DNA from: Seison nebaliae
Taxonomy: Eukaryota; Rotifera; Pararotatoria; Seisonacea; Seisonidae
Length of the DNA: 40,553 bases
Direction of reading: 5' to 3'
Assembly: GCA_023231475.1 (NCBI GenBank)
Contig: JALJEE010000638.1
Coordinates: forward strand, 1 to 40,553
A program made the position numbers and the translations under genes. Each line of letters begins with the position of its first letter. Positions within the stretch are counted from its first letter, which is position 1. Under the pieces are notes generated by a model. It saw nothing but the letters and a program-made list of their open reading frames with translations, did not search any database and was not told where the DNA came from. This document shows positions 22,146 through 33,693 of this stretch, in pieces.

Positions 22146-22490
22146 TGAAACTTATCATCTATTTAGGTTTCATCTCCGTTCAACTGAGAAATTGGACGGA
22201 ATGTCAAAAGTTTTCTTATCGACACTTTTTCGTTATTTAATGTTGGTGATCTTGGTTTGTTTGATAATAATCCTAATTTTTTACTTTATAGAGGAATGAG
22301 TGCGGAAAGAAATGAGTTAATTCTAATTAAGTTAAAATATGGAGAAATGTGAATTTAGTTAATGGGAGAAAAGTTCGAATAGAAATTTTACGATTTCCTA
22401 ATTTACGAGAAGGTCAGAAGTAGATTATGAATTAGAAGGTTATGAAGACAGAGTAGTTTATACGAAATTGAGAATTGGAATTCGATAGTT
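22146..22490 (+). pseudogene. Possible decayed secreted-protein gene
   Basis: ATG at 22146 opens a leader-like peptide (MKLIIYLGFISVQ) that stops after about 31 codons. Downstream, short protein-like runs occur in changing frames: DLGLFDNNPNFLLYRGMSAE, then VNGRKVRIEILRFPNL, then DYELEGYEDRVVYTKLRIG. The last run vaguely recalls the ZP-module segment KVVFQIDM of the 37613 gene. No splice solution joins them cleanly, so if this was a gene it looks broken. The evidence is weak and chance is a serious alternative. Confidence 0.2.
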
Positions 22491-23447
22491 GGAATTAGAT
22501 GAATGGAACTGGATGACAATTTCTGGGGAACAATTCCATAATACGGGCGATTGATATGAGAAACATGAGATTTTCATATCGAGATGGCAATAAACAAATA
22601 TAATTAAAATCATTTTTATACATCTCTTTCAGAGTGTGCATATGAATATTATGAATATATGTCCTATATAGGAAAGGAGAAGAAATTGATGAAGAAATGC
22701 TTTTGCATAATATTATCATATAATTCTACTCATTGGAAATGGAAGAGTTTGTTTGATCACGAATACGGTTATTTTGGATGGAATCTAATAGATATCTCTT
22801 CGTAATCATTCCTAAAAGATATGGATTTCTTTACTATATTTAGTAAGCTTTTATTGATAACATGAATGTAATCTCGATTGAATTGAGTGTAACCTTCACA
22901 ATTCAACTTGATTAGTAGAAAGAACAGTGAATGGATGAAGACAGTGGAAATAAACGATTAGAAGTTGAACTGATGATTGATAGAGATTATATGAATTTGA
23001 TTCATCTGCAGTAAAGTGGCACGGTATGTGAAGGAATGAATAGTTCGAATGATAAACAAAAGTTGAAGTAATTGAATTGGAGGGAGGGAATACAAAGGAA
23101 AGGAATCAGTGCCGGAGTGTTGGACTTATATGCACATTATTCACGGTAATGTGTTCTTTTTCCCTTAATAGCAGATGTGAATTCATTATTCTATTAACTT
23201 GTACAATTACTAAGAAAACTTTTATTTATATTACTTTCCTTTTTATTGCATTAAAAACAATAGAATTGCATTAACATCGGAAAAGTGAATTTGTTTAATT
23301 CAATTTTACGATAACCAATTAACAAATAAGCAACATCGATTCATTTACATTTCTTTTTGGCAATGAATTATCGTAAGTAAATTATGTCATGGTTTCATTG
23401 CTAGAGTGATGGAAACGGAATTGGAAGATGCACAAAACAAGAAGAAT
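22491..23447. other. Intergenic spacer
   Basis: No gene, repeat or RNA feature that I can support. Confidence 0.5.
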
Positions 23448-24377
23448 TCAATTCATTTCTTGTTTGAGACGAACGTCAATTTCTTGCATCTCTCGAACTC
23501 TCTGTTATAGAGAATAGACAATAGAGAAAATGATAGAAAGGAAATTTTACTTGAGATATTTCTGTTTCAATCTTATTCCGATATTTCTCACCTTCGCCTA
23601 ATTCGACCATTTCTATCAGGAAATTCTTTCTATCCTCTATTTCTTTAGTTACTGCGAATTGAGAATGAATGAGACTTGTAAGAAGAAAGATAAAATAAAC
23701 ATTCGTCAAATCGTCCATATAAGTCATCGTCGTCCTTATCACGTGAATTGTTTCTGTTTTCACTTGGGGAAATTGTATCTTTGTTTGGTGACTTCCTTCT
23801 TAACTGTGCTTCTTGTTCATCTACTGCTTCCCGTCCATATTCCATAATCTTTGAAAATTTCTCTTTCTCCTTATTTCTGGATGGAACTATGGAACTCCAA
23901 ATAAAAGAGATTTCATTTATTAACTAAACAATTCAACTTTTCACAGAATGATAAGGATCTACTTGAAATGCTCCACTTTGTACAATCGATGAGAGATTAC
24001 GACGTTTCCCATTGTAACTGAAATACGATAAGGATTAAGCAAAAATTCATCGTTAAGAAACTTCATTTTCACATCGTTATTATCTCCCGATGGTTTTTGT
24101 CTTTGTCGATGATATTGATTACTTTTTAATGTTTTTGGTAATCCACTTCCATCTTTTTTTTCAAAATTTTTTTTATAATTTCAATAATAAGAAATTAAAT
24201 TGTGAAAACTCTTAATAGAATCATTTATTTCTTTTCGTTGGACATTCGACAATTTCGCTTCTTTCATCAAATCTTTTGAAATTTAACAAATTGAAATTAG
24301 GAAGAAATTAATTGACAATAACTGTCTAATAATGTACGTGTGTTTGATGAAATATCAGGTTTAGTAGTATTCCACAT
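23448..24377 (-). CDS. EVG1 homologue (UPF0193, C22orf23-like)
   Basis: A homologue of vertebrate EVG1/C22orf23 (UPF0193 family), 209 residues (human about 217), assembled from seven small exons: 24323-24377, 24210-24272, 24062-24152, 23938-24017, 23701-23886, 23551-23651 and 23448-23501. Every junction keeps phase. Donors are GTT for the first five introns and GTA for the last. Conserved blocks are RTLLDNLMKEAKLSNVQRKE near the N-terminus and, at the C-terminus, GRFDELTKEIEDRKNFLIEM, then VELGEGEKYRNKIETEISQ and REMQEID, matching human [30 protein letters not shown] and AEISQKLREMEDID. The C-terminal third is predicted helical. The molecular function is not established; the family tends to occur in animals with motile cilia (recalled, not checked here). 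GMP reductase ends 136 bp upstream on the same strand. Confidence 0.85.
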
Positions 24378-24513
24378 TTTTGATACGGATAAAAAATTTG
24401 TCGAAAAAATTGTTGCTATAGTTGCTATGACAACGACTTTTAAAATAGTTTTAAGCTAGCACTCTAAACTTTATTTCACTCACAGAAACATAACGAAATA
24501 AATTATGAAAATA

Positions 24514-25735
24514 TTATGAAAACATCGCGTTCGTTTGTTGTGTTACTCGTACAAAAGTTGTCTTTCTGTTCAATTGTTTTAGCGTGACTGCTCCGACATA
24601 GGTACATGCTGATCGGAGACCGCCCAAAATATCGAGAATTGTTTCTCGAATCGGACCGCGATATTCCACTTCCACGGTCTTCCCTTCTGATGCCCGATAG
24701 TTATTTACTCCTCCCGCATGTTTCATCATTGCAGTTGTTGAACTCATACCATAAAATAATTTATATTTCTTCCCATCTTTACAAATCAAATCTCCTTTAC
24801 ACTCATCGTGACCAGCTAACATTCCACCCAACATAACGAAATCAGCACCAGCTCCGAATGCTTTAGCAATGTCTCCAGGACAGGAACAACCCCCATCTGC
24901 TATAATATGTCCACCGAGTCCATGAGCAGCATCGGCGCATTCCATTATAGCTGATAATTGAGGATATCCTACACCCGTTTTCTTTCGCGTCGTACAAACA
25001 CTACCAGGACCAATTCCAATTTTAACTATATCAGCACCAGCTAAAATTAATTGTTCCACCATTTCTCCCGTTACCACATTCCCAGCAATGATGGTTTTTG
25101 TAGAATAGCGCGAACGTACATCCGATAAATATTGAACGAAATGTTCCGAATAACCTATACGATATTTAAACCAAATTATAAAATCATAGAAATTAATCAA
25201 ACCGTTAGCTACATCTAAACAAATATAATTGATATCGTCTACTTTTTGTAAAACTTCGTCAATTTTTTTATCGTCAGTTTCAGTCATTCCAGCAGATATA
25301 GCGACATTCTAATAAATAAATCATTCTAATTTTAAACGAAGAAAAACTTTCAATATTTTCGGGTTTTTCTTCGCCCAATTTATTATTTCTTCGGCCGAAT
25401 AATGTTTCTGTAAGGTAACGAATAATCCGTGCTAAAGTTTTTGTTAATTTAAAAAAATAATTTACAAATTTCAAAGCTGAACTTCGGCGAATATTTCCGC
25501 TACTTCAAATGTGCCAGTGGTATCCATGTTGGAAGCGATAATGGGAATACCATAATACTCTTTACCGGAATTTCTGAATTGTTTAAAATTTCGATGAAGG
25601 TCAACCTATTGCAATCGATAAAATAAACGATAATTAATCAAGAGTAACATCAGCACGACTTTTCAATGTACTTCGTTTGGGTCGAATTAAAACATCTTTG
25701 AAATCTAATTTTATATCTTGCTCAATTCTTGGCAT
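24514..25735 (-). CDS. GMPR: GMP reductase
   Basis: NADPH-dependent deamination of GMP to IMP in purine salvage. 346 residues (human GMPR 345) from exons 25649-25735, 25483-25605, 25348-25431, 25203-25308 and 24514-25154; all four donors are GTT (introns 43, 51, 39 and 48 nt). The start [20 protein letters not shown] matches the family. Other markers are [23 protein letters not shown], the catalytic loop [11 protein letters not shown] (C187, human C186), [36 protein letters not shown] and [15 protein letters not shown]. It lacks the CBS insert of IMP dehydrogenase, which separates it from that paralogue. Intron 4 has no in-frame stop and a length divisible by three, so retention would insert 16 residues after DVANG. 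The divergent OTU gene begins 1.5 kb upstream. Confidence 0.97.
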
Positions 25736-27250
25736 ATTTCCACTATTGATGAATAGTTGCGTCCAAACCGAAATATAATAAATTTGATATGAATATCAAT
25801 CATATAATATGTTTTCCACTGATACGTAGTGTAATTGTGCTCAAATATAGAAATCTATATATTTGTTATTTATCGTAAAACGGTAATCTACTTGACGAAA
25901 ACGATTGTTAGATCAGCAATGCCTTCATAACAAATTTCTATTTATTCACTGGAACCTTTTCAAGGATAATGTCCATGAACGAAATTCAACTCACAGAGTC
26001 CATGAGAGGAAGCCTATTTGAAAATTTATTATTATTTTCCGTCTGATTATTTTCTCTGTTATTGTTCTGCCTTCCCGTCCGTCCAGTGATTGGACTGCAC
26101 TCTGTACACTGCGTATTATCCGAATACGGCTTATTCCCAATTGCAAATGTAAACTAGTTCTTCTTTATTAACTTCTCTAATGAATTAACGGGCTCCATTT
26201 CCGGTGAATAATCAACACTCAACTGTACTACTAGAAGATGGAACTGTCAAATTTGATTCCCGCCCATTCTTTTATACATTTATCATTTCTCAAGAGATTC
26301 TCATTTAATTTTTATTCAAAAAAAAAACAAATTTCAAGTGTGTATTTGACCATGCTTTGACTGCTCTTAATATGACTGACTAAAAGAGAAAAATTAGATT
26401 TCCTTCAAAAACATCGATACATAATTGACATTGAGAGACGGACAACAATTTAGACGATACAAATCCAAATTCACTCGGAGAAAGAACTCAAAAGAATTTT
26501 TCAGTTAAATTCCTTCCAAAACTTTAAATATAATAAATGTTCTCCTCTTTAAAAAAAAGAGTATTTAAATATTATTATATGAAGACTATTCTTAAATTGT
26601 ACAAATATATCCTTAATAAATTTTAGTTATTTAATGAGGAAAAATATTCAAATATTTATGAACAACAATAATAACGAGAAGTGGATTGCATAATAATCAT
26701 TTTGTTTGATTAGTGTTGTACTTGTTGTTGTTGTTTTAATATGGTTTCTTGATATTTCCAATTATAAACTAGAGAATGTTCAAGAATAAAAGTGATTATA
26801 ATTATTAGTTTCTTAAATGTTTGAATGAGAGTGAACTGGATTTAGAAGTAAAACGAAACAAGATTTGTCATTCGAATATTTATATACAGTTCACTCGCTA
26901 AAGTAGAAGTAGAAGAAAAAGAAAATTTTTTGGTTCATATAATTTCTTTCTGTTCAAAAGTTTGTCGTTTGAAACTAAAACAAAATTTAAGAAATTCTAT
27001 TTGGTGAATTTGTCGAAATGAAATTAGGAGAATTATCGGAACTTATTCATTTAATCATCAGCCGAAAGTTAGAACACTTAATAATTTCCTAATCTGATTA
27101 TATGGAGTTTTGGAGAGAGAATTAAATAAAATATTAATAATAATATTCTTTCTTTTTTGAGAATGACGTAAAACCAAACAAAAAACGGGAATATTCAACT
27201 TTCATTGTGTTGTAGATTATCGGATTAGAGTTTAATGATCTTCATCTAAC
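25736..27250. other. Divergent spacer between GMPR and the OTU gene
   Basis: Both promoters should lie here. I see only AT-rich DNA with short homopolymer runs and no supportable gene. Confidence 0.5.
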
Positions 27251-28117
27251 ATGGTAGTGAATCGACTTAACACATCTTCATTTACCAACAACAATCACAA
27301 AATGATGTTATCGAGACGAGTCAACAATACGACTAGTGGGGTGGTTAAGCCAAGATCTGACTCGAGCAATATTCGATTATTGAAAAATTGCCGATTCTTC
27401 GGTTTCGAACTACATCCCTTAAATTATCTCAATTTTCGAACCGATGACGGAAATTGTCTATTTTATGCGGTCGCCTTTTGGATTGTTCGATTGGGGAAAA
27501 GTCAAGAAAGAATAAAAGAACATTTTGTTCGTTTATTTAATCAACATTTCAGTCAAGATTATACTTTTGATCAAACATTCTTCTGCAACAACTGTCTATC
27601 TTCACAACTCATCCAATTGAATCATATGTTACGGCAACTTTGTGTGAATGAATGGGAAAAGAATCAATCTGTATATATTCCTTATTTCTCTACAACACAA
27701 GAAAAAACTGAAGAGAAAAGAATAAGCTTATTCAACAAAGAAATTCATAAATTCCTCCACAACACACACTACAACTCCCAATTTGGTGATTTGGTTCCTC
27801 ATACAATTTGCAACATTTTCGGAATTAACATTCTCATTTTTACTTCTAACAAAGTTCGTCCTCTACAATTCCTTCAACCATCAACTGCAGCCAGTTCCAA
27901 CATGACCATTTGTCTCGGATATAACCAACAACATACCGGTCATTACGATGTGGTTCTCCCATTGGACAATGTCAGTGTAAACGGAACTGAACCGATTAAA
28001 GGAATGCATCTCACGAATAATCTGAATCATATGAATGTGGACGAGCAATTGAGAAATTATAAAATGTATAAAGAGAATCATTCGAAATCAAAAGTTTATC
28101 GTCCTGTCCATAATTGA
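27251..28117 (+). CDS. OTU-domain cysteine protease, probable deubiquitinase
   Basis: A single-exon protein of 288 residues. The OTU core starts near residue 60: NFRTDDGNCLFYAVAFWIV holds the D-G-N-C-L-F signature with catalytic Cys69, and TGHYDVVLPL supplies the catalytic His231. Between them lie QFGDLVPHTICNIFGINILI, the usual OTU mid-segment (family: WG...l.alA..+...I.V). OTU proteases cleave ubiquitin chains. I cannot assign a subfamily from sequence alone. The 45-residue N-terminus is Asn/Ser/Arg-rich and probably disordered, and the tail after 245 is basic. OTU domains also occur in some mobile elements, but there is no sign of one here. The gene converges on the BAG6-like gene, 172 bp away; both act in ubiquitin biology, which may be coincidence. 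Confidence 0.8.
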   Translation: MVVNRLNTSSFTNNNHKMMLSRRVNNTTSGVVKPRSDSSNIRLLKNCRFFGFELHPLNYLNFRTDDGNCLFYAVAFWIVRLGKSQERIKEHFVRLFNQHFSQDYTFDQTFFCNNCLSSQLIQLNHMLRQLCVNEWEKNQSVYIPYFSTTQEKTEEKRISLFNKEIHKFLHNTHYNSQFGDLVPHTICNIFGINILIFTSNKVRPLQFLQPSTAASSNMTICLGYNQQHTGHYDVVLPLDNVSVNGTEPIKGMHLTNNLNHMNVDEQLRNYKMYKENHSKSKVYRPVHN

Positions 28118-28289
28118 GTTTAGATATTTTTCAGTCAAAATTAAATTTTTTACCCCAAATTTTATTCTAATTTTTTTCCCTCCTAAATATATGTGAAAAG
28201 TAAACAAATCTTTTATTATATTATCTATATCCAATTAACTAGTTCTCGTAGAATTAGATGTCCTAAACAAACATCGTTTTCGAGTTCCA

Positions 28290-29660
28290 TCAAACAAATA
28301 AGAAGAAAGGATGCTGATTATCTTGTGACATCGTTCGAGATGTTAACAATCCAATAATTCTCGATCGATTCAAATTATGATTTGGTGTTCGTTTTAAGAG
28401 ACGAGGCGGACGATCTTCGATTAGATCAAGTTTCAATTCACCTACATCATGAATGGCATGAGAGAGTATGTGTGCTAAGTCATGGAAAATATCGCAATAT
28501 AATTGATCTCTGACTGATCTTGTCCAAAGTTTGCCTTGTGTCGTGGAAACATTACCGATTGAATCGGGATGTGATGAACTATTTACATTGGCATTTATTG
28601 GATTTTTAATTTCATCATTTTTCGAATAATCTTCATCTGCCATAATAATATCTTGATAATGTGCCAGATATGGTCGCATCTTCTCACGTAAATTCACCAA
28701 CTTCCTCATATATTCTCCGTGTTTAGCACATGTGGCATTATTGAACATTAATCGACGTTCCTTCTCCTTAATATCCAAATGACTGATTAGATCTTCAACA
28801 TTATTATTTATATTCGGTGTGGGCATATTCGGATTGGGCCAGATTTCCGCTCGAATGTCTTCCGCTTTCTCCAATTTCGTCAACAGATCCATCAACTGAT
28901 TCATGGTGGTGAGACGTTGTTCGATCTGTTTGTAACATTCATCTATATAAGTCGCATCCCAGAAAAATATCTCATTCATAATTACACTTGTCACCAGTTG
29001 CTATGGAAACAAGAATGAGAAGATATTCGAATTTGAATATATTTAGAATATTTGAAATTTAACTATTTGTTCGGATGATGCAGCTGTCTGAGTCGTAAGA
29101 ATATTCGATACTCCTTCAAGCATTGTCTAAGAAATTTATAATAATTTTTTCAACTAATTCAATAATAATTTTCAACTTCTTTTTCTGGTTTCTCCCAATT
29201 TTGTAAAACAAATTCAGCTAATTCAAAATTTACTTGGATGGGTATATCGGGATAAGTTACACTATGATCTACTAATTCCTCTGAACGTAATAAATATACA
29301 ACTTCACCATCTATATCTAGTTTTAGAAGACGAGTTTTTAGTTTACTTAAATATTTTAAGGTGAACTATAGTCTCCTACTTTTTTATTATCCTCCAACTT
29401 ATTACTACGATAGAACAAATTCATTCCGAATACGGGAATTGCCTAATCGAAATTTAGTAACAATTTATGGTTAAGTTATATATTCAAAGATAACCATTGT
29501 ATTGGAAATCATTTGTTTGAATTCTGCAACAGTTAACTACAAAAAGTTGAAAATAAGTAAATCAAATGATAAAATCAGAAATCGAAGGAACGTTTTTATC
29601 TAAATCAACGAATCTGCGAGATTCATCATGAAACGATTGAATGAATACAGACAACGACAT
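28290..29660 (-). CDS. BAG6-like ubiquitin-domain protein, short form
   Basis: 366 residues from exons 29592-29660, 29495-29536, 29367-29442, 29177-29316, 29064-29126 and 28290-29000, all five donors GTT. Residues 1-75 form a ubiquitin-like domain: MSLSVFIQSF, LTVAEFKQMISNTMAIP, NLFYRSNKLEDNKKVGDYNI and DGEVVYLLR. It aligns best with the N-terminus of BAG6/Scythe (VKEFKEHIAASVSIP ... LIYQGRVLQDDKKLQEYNV ... GGKVIHLVER). The rest is helical: EYMRKLVNLREKMRPYLAHY and LYCDIFHDLAHILSHAIHDV followed by DRPPRLLKR resemble the conserved middle (DUF3538) domain of BAG6. Human BAG6 exceeds 1,100 residues; the proline-rich region and C-terminal BAG-like domain are absent here. BAG6 handles mislocalised and tail-anchored proteins. 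The long frame FTLKYLSKLKT near 29345 is intronic, since splicing it out restores the ubiquitin fold. Confidence 0.75.
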
Positions 29661-31351
29661 CAACAAATAAAACCAAGAAAAAAACAAAATAAAAACGAAT
29701 TGAATTTAAGTCAACACATGACTTGATATACTTCAATTATCTGACTGATCGTTGGGTTAACTGTGATCTTAACCCTAACTAATCCTTCTTCCTTACCTCT
29801 CATCATCGAAGTTTAGTCATCTATCAATATTCTTAGAATTATGACATTAAAAGAATTAGAAAAATCGTTCGATTTATTATTCTACTCACTTTTATATTTT
29901 GATTATAATCAATTTTATTTAAAGATGAGTAATAACAGTATTATGATTTCACGATGATATAATGCAGTAGTTTTTTATTCCTTTGTATATTTTTAAAGAA
30001 TTTCGAAAGATCGAGAACGAAAACCTAATAAAATTTCCAAAAACTCAATTTTCCGAGAAATTGGTGAATTAAGAAATGTGTTCCTTTGAATGTTTATCTA
30101 ATCTAATTCCTACTTCTACGCAATGTGAAGACTTCTCATCGCCTGTCGTTTTTTGCAGTTCTGCCATAACTAAACCATGTGGTGGTTTTGGAATCATGTG
30201 GAATTATAGTTTTAGACAATAATAAAATTTGATAAAAAGAAAACCATAAAACGGTAGGAAGTTATATGGACATGTTGTACCTTAAAGAAACTTCAGAAAA
30301 GAACCTTTAAAGTAAGAAATTTTCCTAAAGAACTTCTATGAATAAGAAAGAACTTCCCAATTGAACAACAACTACAAAGTCTAAAGTTATTATCAAATAA
30401 TTCATAAAATGTAAACGGCGACAATTAAAAGATTTATATTCTCCTGTCCAATGTGTGTGGTTGGTTAAATCGTCATTTGATTAGAACAATCGTCGAATAG
30501 TGTACGAGTATTAATTAATTTTATGTCCGGTAGTAAAACTTTAGGAGATGTTTCTTCCAGTAGTTACACATTGTGTGACGCTAAAGTTCAGGAGACACGT
30601 TGATAATTAACATATATAACGGATCGAAATGTTGAAGAGTTACATATGTAAGAAAGATGAGTTAGAATGAATAAAATGATTAATTTTATTTTTTATGATA
30701 GAATCACAATCGAAATGATTCGAAACAAAATAAAAGAATTAAGCGTTTTCTTAAGAATCATCGTGTACCGTCCATCAATTATTTCTCCTCATTTATACCT
30801 GTTCTTTCTTCTTCTATGTGATATCTCTTTTCTTCTTCATTTGACTAACGCGATTTATTCAAGTGTAAAAATCATTCTCCAACTCCAAGAAACCAAAATA
30901 GTTAACTAGTTAAAAACTAATTATAACATTCTGATATATTGGTTGAAATACTTTTCCTAAAAATAAGAAAGTAATATGGTGAAAATATTTTCATAGGAGA
31001 TAATGCATGTTCAACTTCATTCAATTAATTTAATTTCAATATAATCATTTTAACAGTTAGTTGACATTTATGAAGAACAATACGTTCAAGGCCGATTAGA
31101 ATGAATATTTTTCTAATTACGGAGAGTTGGACATAAAATTTCATTCTATTTAAATAATATGTTACTAGAATAATTCTCGAATTTATGATTTCTCCACTAA
31201 CAGAAGAAGATTACTTTCGATATTCGTATTTTAATTGAGACAATTTCCTTTTTCAAAAATAAATTTCATTAAAAAATATATGTTGTAAATTAATGGAAAT
31301 TTATATTGATAGAATTCAAAATTTTTTTATATTGACGGTTTCTAATTCCTA
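29661..31351. other. 1.7-kb divergent spacer upstream of the first LAT gene
   Basis: Should contain the BAG6-like and first LAT promoters. The open frame at 30667-30909 is hydrophobic but has no other support. No RNA gene or repeat is seen. Confidence 0.5.
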
Positions 31352-33207
31352 ATGGAATTAGAAGGGAAGATAAACAAAGGATATCAGAATGATGATCTTA
31401 CGGCCGATGATGAGAAAGAGAAGGTTGAACGAGCGGCGGTTGAAGGAACAAAAGTAGATTTACAGAAATCCATCGGATTATTCAGTGGGACATGTATCAT
31501 TGTGGGATTGATGATAGGTTAATAATTTATCTAAAAATTTTTCGTTGAAAAACGGTTAGATTTCAGGTTCCGGTATCTTCGTTTCTCCAACGGGAATTGT
31601 GAAACATGCACAATCTGTTGGACTGTCAATTGTGATGTGGTTGGTCTGTGGATTGATTTCTTTGTTGGGTTGACTATTTGAATTTCACAATAATTTCATC
31701 ATCTTCTGTAACAGGTGCGCTATGTTATGCGGAATTAGGAACACAAATTCAGGAGAGTGGTTGCGAATATACATATCTTCATTATGCATTTGTTAACGAG
31801 AATCAAAGTAGTAAGAAAGCGAAATTAAGTTATAAGAATTATTTAAATTAAATACTCATAATTTCTGTTCTGATAAATTTGTATTAGGTTCAATTCCTGC
31901 ATTCTTATTTCATTGGGTGGCCATGTTTATATTGAAAACGTCAAGTGCCGCTATCATCTCTTTGGCATTCGGGAAATATTTCCTTACGATGTTTAAGGAT
32001 TCAAGTAAATATGAAGAGTTTCATCTAGATAAATTATTGGCGATACTTTTGATGAGTTTATAAAAGAATTTTATTCAACTTTCACTTTAATCCAGTTCTT
32101 CTGACAATCGTCAATAGTGTCAGTGTGAAGATAGCGACGTACGTGCAAAATGTGACAACAATTATAAAAATTGTAGCGGTCGCTATAATAATTATTACTG
32201 GTTTTGTATTGTTAGGTCAAGGAAAAACAGAAATTTTACAAACTGGTTTCACTAATTCAACTTCGAACGGTTGGAAATTGTCTTTGGCATTGTACAACGG
32301 AATGTGGGCTTATGATGGATGGAACAATTTGAATTTTGTAACTGGAGAAATTATTAATCCGGAAAGAAATCTTCCATTAGCCATTTTCATCGCTATTCCT
32401 CTAGTAACGATCGTGTATGTTCTGATCAGTATTTCTTATTTCACTCTATTGACACCAATGGAAATAATGAGTTCAAACACTGCGGCTGCCGATTGGGCTG
32501 CGAACATTTTCACATCCAAATTCAGTTGGGTTATGCCACTTTTCATCTGCGTTTCTACAATGGGCGCATGTAACGGAAGCATGTTTAGTGCCGCCAGGTT
32601 TCCAATTTCGCTAAACAGTTGAAATTATTATATAAAAAACTTTCATTTAAGATTACCATATGCTGGGGCAAAAAATGGCCATATGATCAGTCTGTTGGGA
32701 ATGGTCCATATTAAATGGTTAACACCATTGCCCGCGGTAATATTTCAGGTTATTATTTCAATGAGTTTTTTGAAGCCACTTAAATTATACGTAGTCAACA
32801 ATCAGTTGTATAATGGTAATTCCAAGTAATTTGAGTGATATGATCGATTTCTTCAATTTTTGCGCATGGATGTTTTATGGTTTAACTTTCTTCAGTATCA
32901 TATGGATGAGGTACACTAAACCAGATGATATTCGTCCGTTTAAAGTTCCAATTTTAAGTTTATCATTAAACTTATTTGTTAGGTCCCAATCATTCTACCA
33001 ATAATCGGTGTTATGATCAGTGTTTATCTGATTATTGCTCCAATTGTTTATGAACCGAAAATTGGATATTTGGTGGCTTTTATTATTATGATCAGTGGAC
33101 TACTCTTGTATGTTCCATTCGTCCTATATGAAATGAGAATGCCATATATGGATAAGATTACATATGTTCTTCAAATCTTCCTCAATGTTTCAGCACCAAC
33201 ATCATAA
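31352..33207 (+). CDS. LAT-type amino-acid transporter (SLC7 light chain), copy 1
   Basis: A 12-helix APC-superfamily exchanger of the SLC7A5-A11 light-chain group, 507 residues, the same length as human LAT1. Exons are 31352-31517, 31567-31668, 31715-31828, 31888-32055, 32096-32597, 32652-32748, 32795-32944 and 32983-33207; all seven donors are GTT. Markers are [11 protein letters not shown] in TM1 (substrate binding), [15 protein letters not shown] in TM2-3, [20 protein letters not shown] in TM6-7, [10 protein letters not shown] and the TM10-11 loop [14 protein letters not shown]. Light chains normally pair with a CD98/rBAT heavy chain through a cysteine in the TM3-TM4 loop (human C164). 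That loop ([20 protein letters not shown]) has no cysteine, so covalent pairing is unlikely. A tandem copy follows 486 bp downstream. Confidence 0.93.
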
Positions 33208-33693
33208 AATCAACGCACAATTATTTTGATAAGGAAATCCAGTTTATTTTAATCAAAATTCTTCTGTACTATAAAATTTACTACCGAATATTTATAATTA
33301 TTTTGATAATTCTTTCTTCAACAGAAATCAACCGAAATAAATTTATTCATCTTTTTTATCTTCTCAAATGACATTTATTAAATTCACGCACCCACACAAC
33401 ACCCACATTAAAATTGAGAAGAATAAACATTTTAATGTAAAAAATTGGTAAAAGTTACACTAATAGATTGATCAATCTATGAATTCCTAGAACGATGATT
33501 AATTACAGCTGAATAATAACATACTATATCATGTCTATCAACCGAAATCTATAATTTTACAAATACGTAATCAACAGACTTACTTCCCTTTTGGGTGCCA
33601 AATGTTATTTTGAATAATTATTCAAAATTATGACTGAATTGATGCATATCTAATAAATTTAGAACATTTACAAAGTGTGAAAGTGCAATTTGG
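33208..33693. other. Spacer between the tandem LAT genes
   Basis: AT-rich. It should hold the 3' UTR of copy 1 and the promoter of copy 2. No gene is seen. Confidence 0.5.

Noticed and set aside
29318-29366. Open reading through FTLKYLSKLKT in the BAG6-like gene
   Set aside because: It is intron sequence read in a convenient frame. Removing the 50-nt GTTCAC...CTAG intron joins VGDY to NIDGEVVYLL and restores the ubiquitin-like fold.
30667-30909. 80-codon hydrophobic frame
   Set aside because: Hydrophobic content is expected from T-rich sequence, and there is no charge pattern or neighbouring exon to support a membrane protein.
31811-31816. Consensus-like donor GTAAGA in LAT copy 1
   Set aside because: Using the GTTATA donor 18 bp downstream keeps the loop at the same 22-residue length as copy 2 and gives exon lengths that match exactly (114 nt).
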